This document shows, in pieces, positions 5,292-6,441 of a stretch of DNA of 6,441 nt. A program made the position numbers and the translations under genes. This DNA comes from an uncultured Clostridia bacterium (lineage in GTDB: Bacteria > Bacillota > Clostridia > Lachnospirales > Anaerotignaceae), in NCBI GenBank assembly GCA_937888765.1, contig CALASU010000149.1, positions 1 through 6,441 of the forward strand, read 5' to 3'. A model generated the notes under the pieces. That model was not told the DNA's origin and searched no databases. It saw only the letters and a program-made list of their open reading frames with translations. Every line of letters starts with the position of its first letter. Within the stretch, counting starts at the first letter, position 1.

Positions 5292-6404
5292 ATGTACAGA
5301 ACATTATCAAGCCCTCAGGGCGGCAGAATCATTCTGGACGGCAAGGAAGTCATCAATCTGGCGGCAAATAACTATCTGGGGCTGGCAAATCACCCCGTTA
5401 TCGTTCAGGCGGCTAAGGATGCCATTGACAGATACGGCGTTGCCACCACAGCCAGCAGAAATATCTGCGGGAACTATCCTGTCCATGATGAACTGGAAGA
5501 AAAACTGGCAAAATTCAAAAATATGGAAGCCACACTGGTATTCAACTGCGGCGTAAGCGCAAACTCCGCTGTCATTCCTGTACTGGTCGGCAAAGGCGAT
5601 GTGATCTACAGTGACGAACTGAACCACGGCAGTATCATCGACGGCTGCCGCCTTTCCGGTGCAAAGATCAAAGTATTCCGTCATATGGATATGGCACATC
5701 TGGAAGAACTGCTGAAAGAACCCACAGACGGCAAAAAACTGGTCGTTACAGACGGCGTATTCAGCATGGACGGCGACTGTGCTCCCCTGCCTGAAATGTC
5801 CGCACTGTGCGACAGATACGATGCTATGCTCATGGTAGACGATGCCCACGGTGACGGCGTTATGGGCCCCGGCGGCAGAGGTACGGTCGATCACTTCGGC
5901 TTACGAGATAAAGTCGTTGTAGAAACAGGCTCTCTGTCCAAGGCATTCGGCTCCGCAGGCGGCTTCGTAGCAGGCCCGAAAGACTTTATCCAGAAACTGC
6001 GTCCTATCGCGAGAAGCTTTATCTTCACAGCCTCCCCCATGGCTCCCTGCCTGTCTGCGGCGGCAATCAAGGCTGTGGATATGGTACTGGAAAGCGATGA
6101 ACTGGTAAACAAATTATGGGATAACCGCAACTACTTTGCGGAACGCATCAGCAAACTGGGGCTGAATATCGGCAAATCCACAACACCCATTATCCCCATC
6201 ATCGTAGGCGATGCGGAAAAATCCATGGAACTGAGCAAAATGCTTTTCGAAAAAGGCGTATACGCACAGTCTTTACAGTTCCCCATGGTGGCCAGAGACA
6301 GCGCACGCCTGCGCACCATCATCTCCGCCGCACACACCAAGGAAGACCTCGACTTTGCAGTCAATGCCATTGAAGAATGTGCAAAAGCTCTGGGGATTAT
6401 CTAA
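5292..6404 (+). CDS. kbl: PLP-dependent alpha-oxoamine synthase, probably glycine C-acetyltransferase (2-amino-3-ketobutyrate CoA ligase)
   Basis: This 370-residue fold-type I PLP enzyme belongs to the family that condenses an amino acid with an acyl-CoA (Kbl, BioF, HemA, serine palmitoyltransferase). Kbl interconverts 2-amino-3-ketobutyrate plus CoA with glycine plus acetyl-CoA, the second step of threonine breakdown. Visible residues are H112 (NHGSIIDG, stacks on PLP), D183 and H186 (VDDAHGDGVMG), the Schiff-base lysine K217 (GSLSKAFGSAGG) and R341 in the RLRTIISAAHT segment (substrate carboxylate). The opening SPQGGRI...NNYLGLANHP segment fits Kbl best, but BioF-like activity cannot be excluded. 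Family members are about 395 residues, and this one lacks the usual N-terminal helix of about 25 residues. ATG 5292 is preferred to ATG 5286 because the AAAGGAAG site ends at 5285. No threonine dehydrogenase gene is in the window. Confidence 0.88.
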   Translation: MYRTLSSPQGGRIILDGKEVINLAANNYLGLANHPVIVQAAKDAIDRYGVATTASRNICGNYPVHDELEEKLAKFKNMEATLVFNCGVSANSAVIPVLVGKGDVIYSDELNHGSIIDGCRLSGAKIKVFRHMDMAHLEELLKEPTDGKKLVVTDGVFSMDGDCAPLPEMSALCDRYDAMLMVDDAHGDGVMGPGGRGTVDHFGLRDKVVVETGSLSKAFGSAGGFVAGPKDFIQKLRPIARSFIFTASPMAPCLSAAAIKAVDMVLESDELVNKLWDNRNYFAERISKLGLNIGKSTTPIIPIIVGDAEKSMELSKMLFEKGVYAQSLQFPMVARDSARLRTIISAAHTKEDLDFAVNAIEECAKALGII

Positions 6405-6410
6405 AACTTC

Positions 6411-6441
6411 TTGAGGGCTTTGCCCTCAAACTCCCACCAAG
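6411..6441 (+). repeat. Second copy of a palindromic repeat unit, cut by the window edge
   Basis: An 8-bp stem (6411-6418 with 6422-6429) with a 3-base loop, followed by ACTCCCA, matches 112-138 in the same orientation with one difference up to that point (TTT for TTC in the loop). It starts 6 bases after the stop codon at 6404. No T-run follows, so it is not a normal intrinsic terminator, though the hairpin may protect or end the transcript. Confidence 0.8.

Noticed and set aside
5891..6370. Minus-strand frames of 79 codons inside kbl
   Set aside because: They are antisense to a well-conserved enzyme and have no start signals.

Overview
The window looks like chromosome from an anaerobic, gut-type Firmicute of the Clostridia (Lachnospiraceae or a close relative). 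The evidence is strong AGGAGG-type ribosome binding sites, AT-rich promoters with TATAAT-like boxes, an EFR1-type flavodoxin/ferredoxin protein, a siroheme/4Fe-4S reductase-like protein, a PdaC-like secreted deacetylase and a DtxR-family regulator. I see no phage, transposase, CRISPR, tRNA or rRNA sequence.

Layout. Positions 1-285 hold no gene but a dense run of eight or more short perfect palindromes, a non-coding repeat element. One of its units recurs in the same orientation at the right edge (6411-6441), just after the last gene. On the minus strand lie an orphan siroheme/4Fe-4S reductase-like gene (331-1257, GTG start) and, upstream of it, a small HD-domain alarmone-hydrolase-like gene (1373-1804). 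Each has its own promoter. A divergent 250-base gap then leads to a plus-strand operon: an EFR1 ferredoxin/flavodoxin protein (2055-2837) and, 3 bases later, a secreted polysaccharide deacetylase (2841-4313). A bidirectional terminator (4328-4365) separates this operon from a convergent minus-strand DtxR-family metal regulator (4367-4756).

The 535 bases between the regulator and the last gene hold no convincing protein gene. They do hold a well-supported promoter followed by about 245 bases of highly structured sequence with a long-range closing helix, which I interpret as a structured RNA, possibly 6S RNA. The last gene (5292-6404) encodes a PLP-dependent alpha-oxoamine synthase, most like 2-amino-3-ketobutyrate CoA ligase, with a short N-terminus.

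The genes do not form one pathway. Themes are anaerobic redox (two Fe-S proteins), metal sensing, nucleotide signalling, envelope modification and amino-acid metabolism. The most interesting parts are the non-coding ones: the palindrome cluster, where hairpin arms differ but joining sequences are kept, and the structured RNA, whose 5' arm has two mutually exclusive pairing partners.
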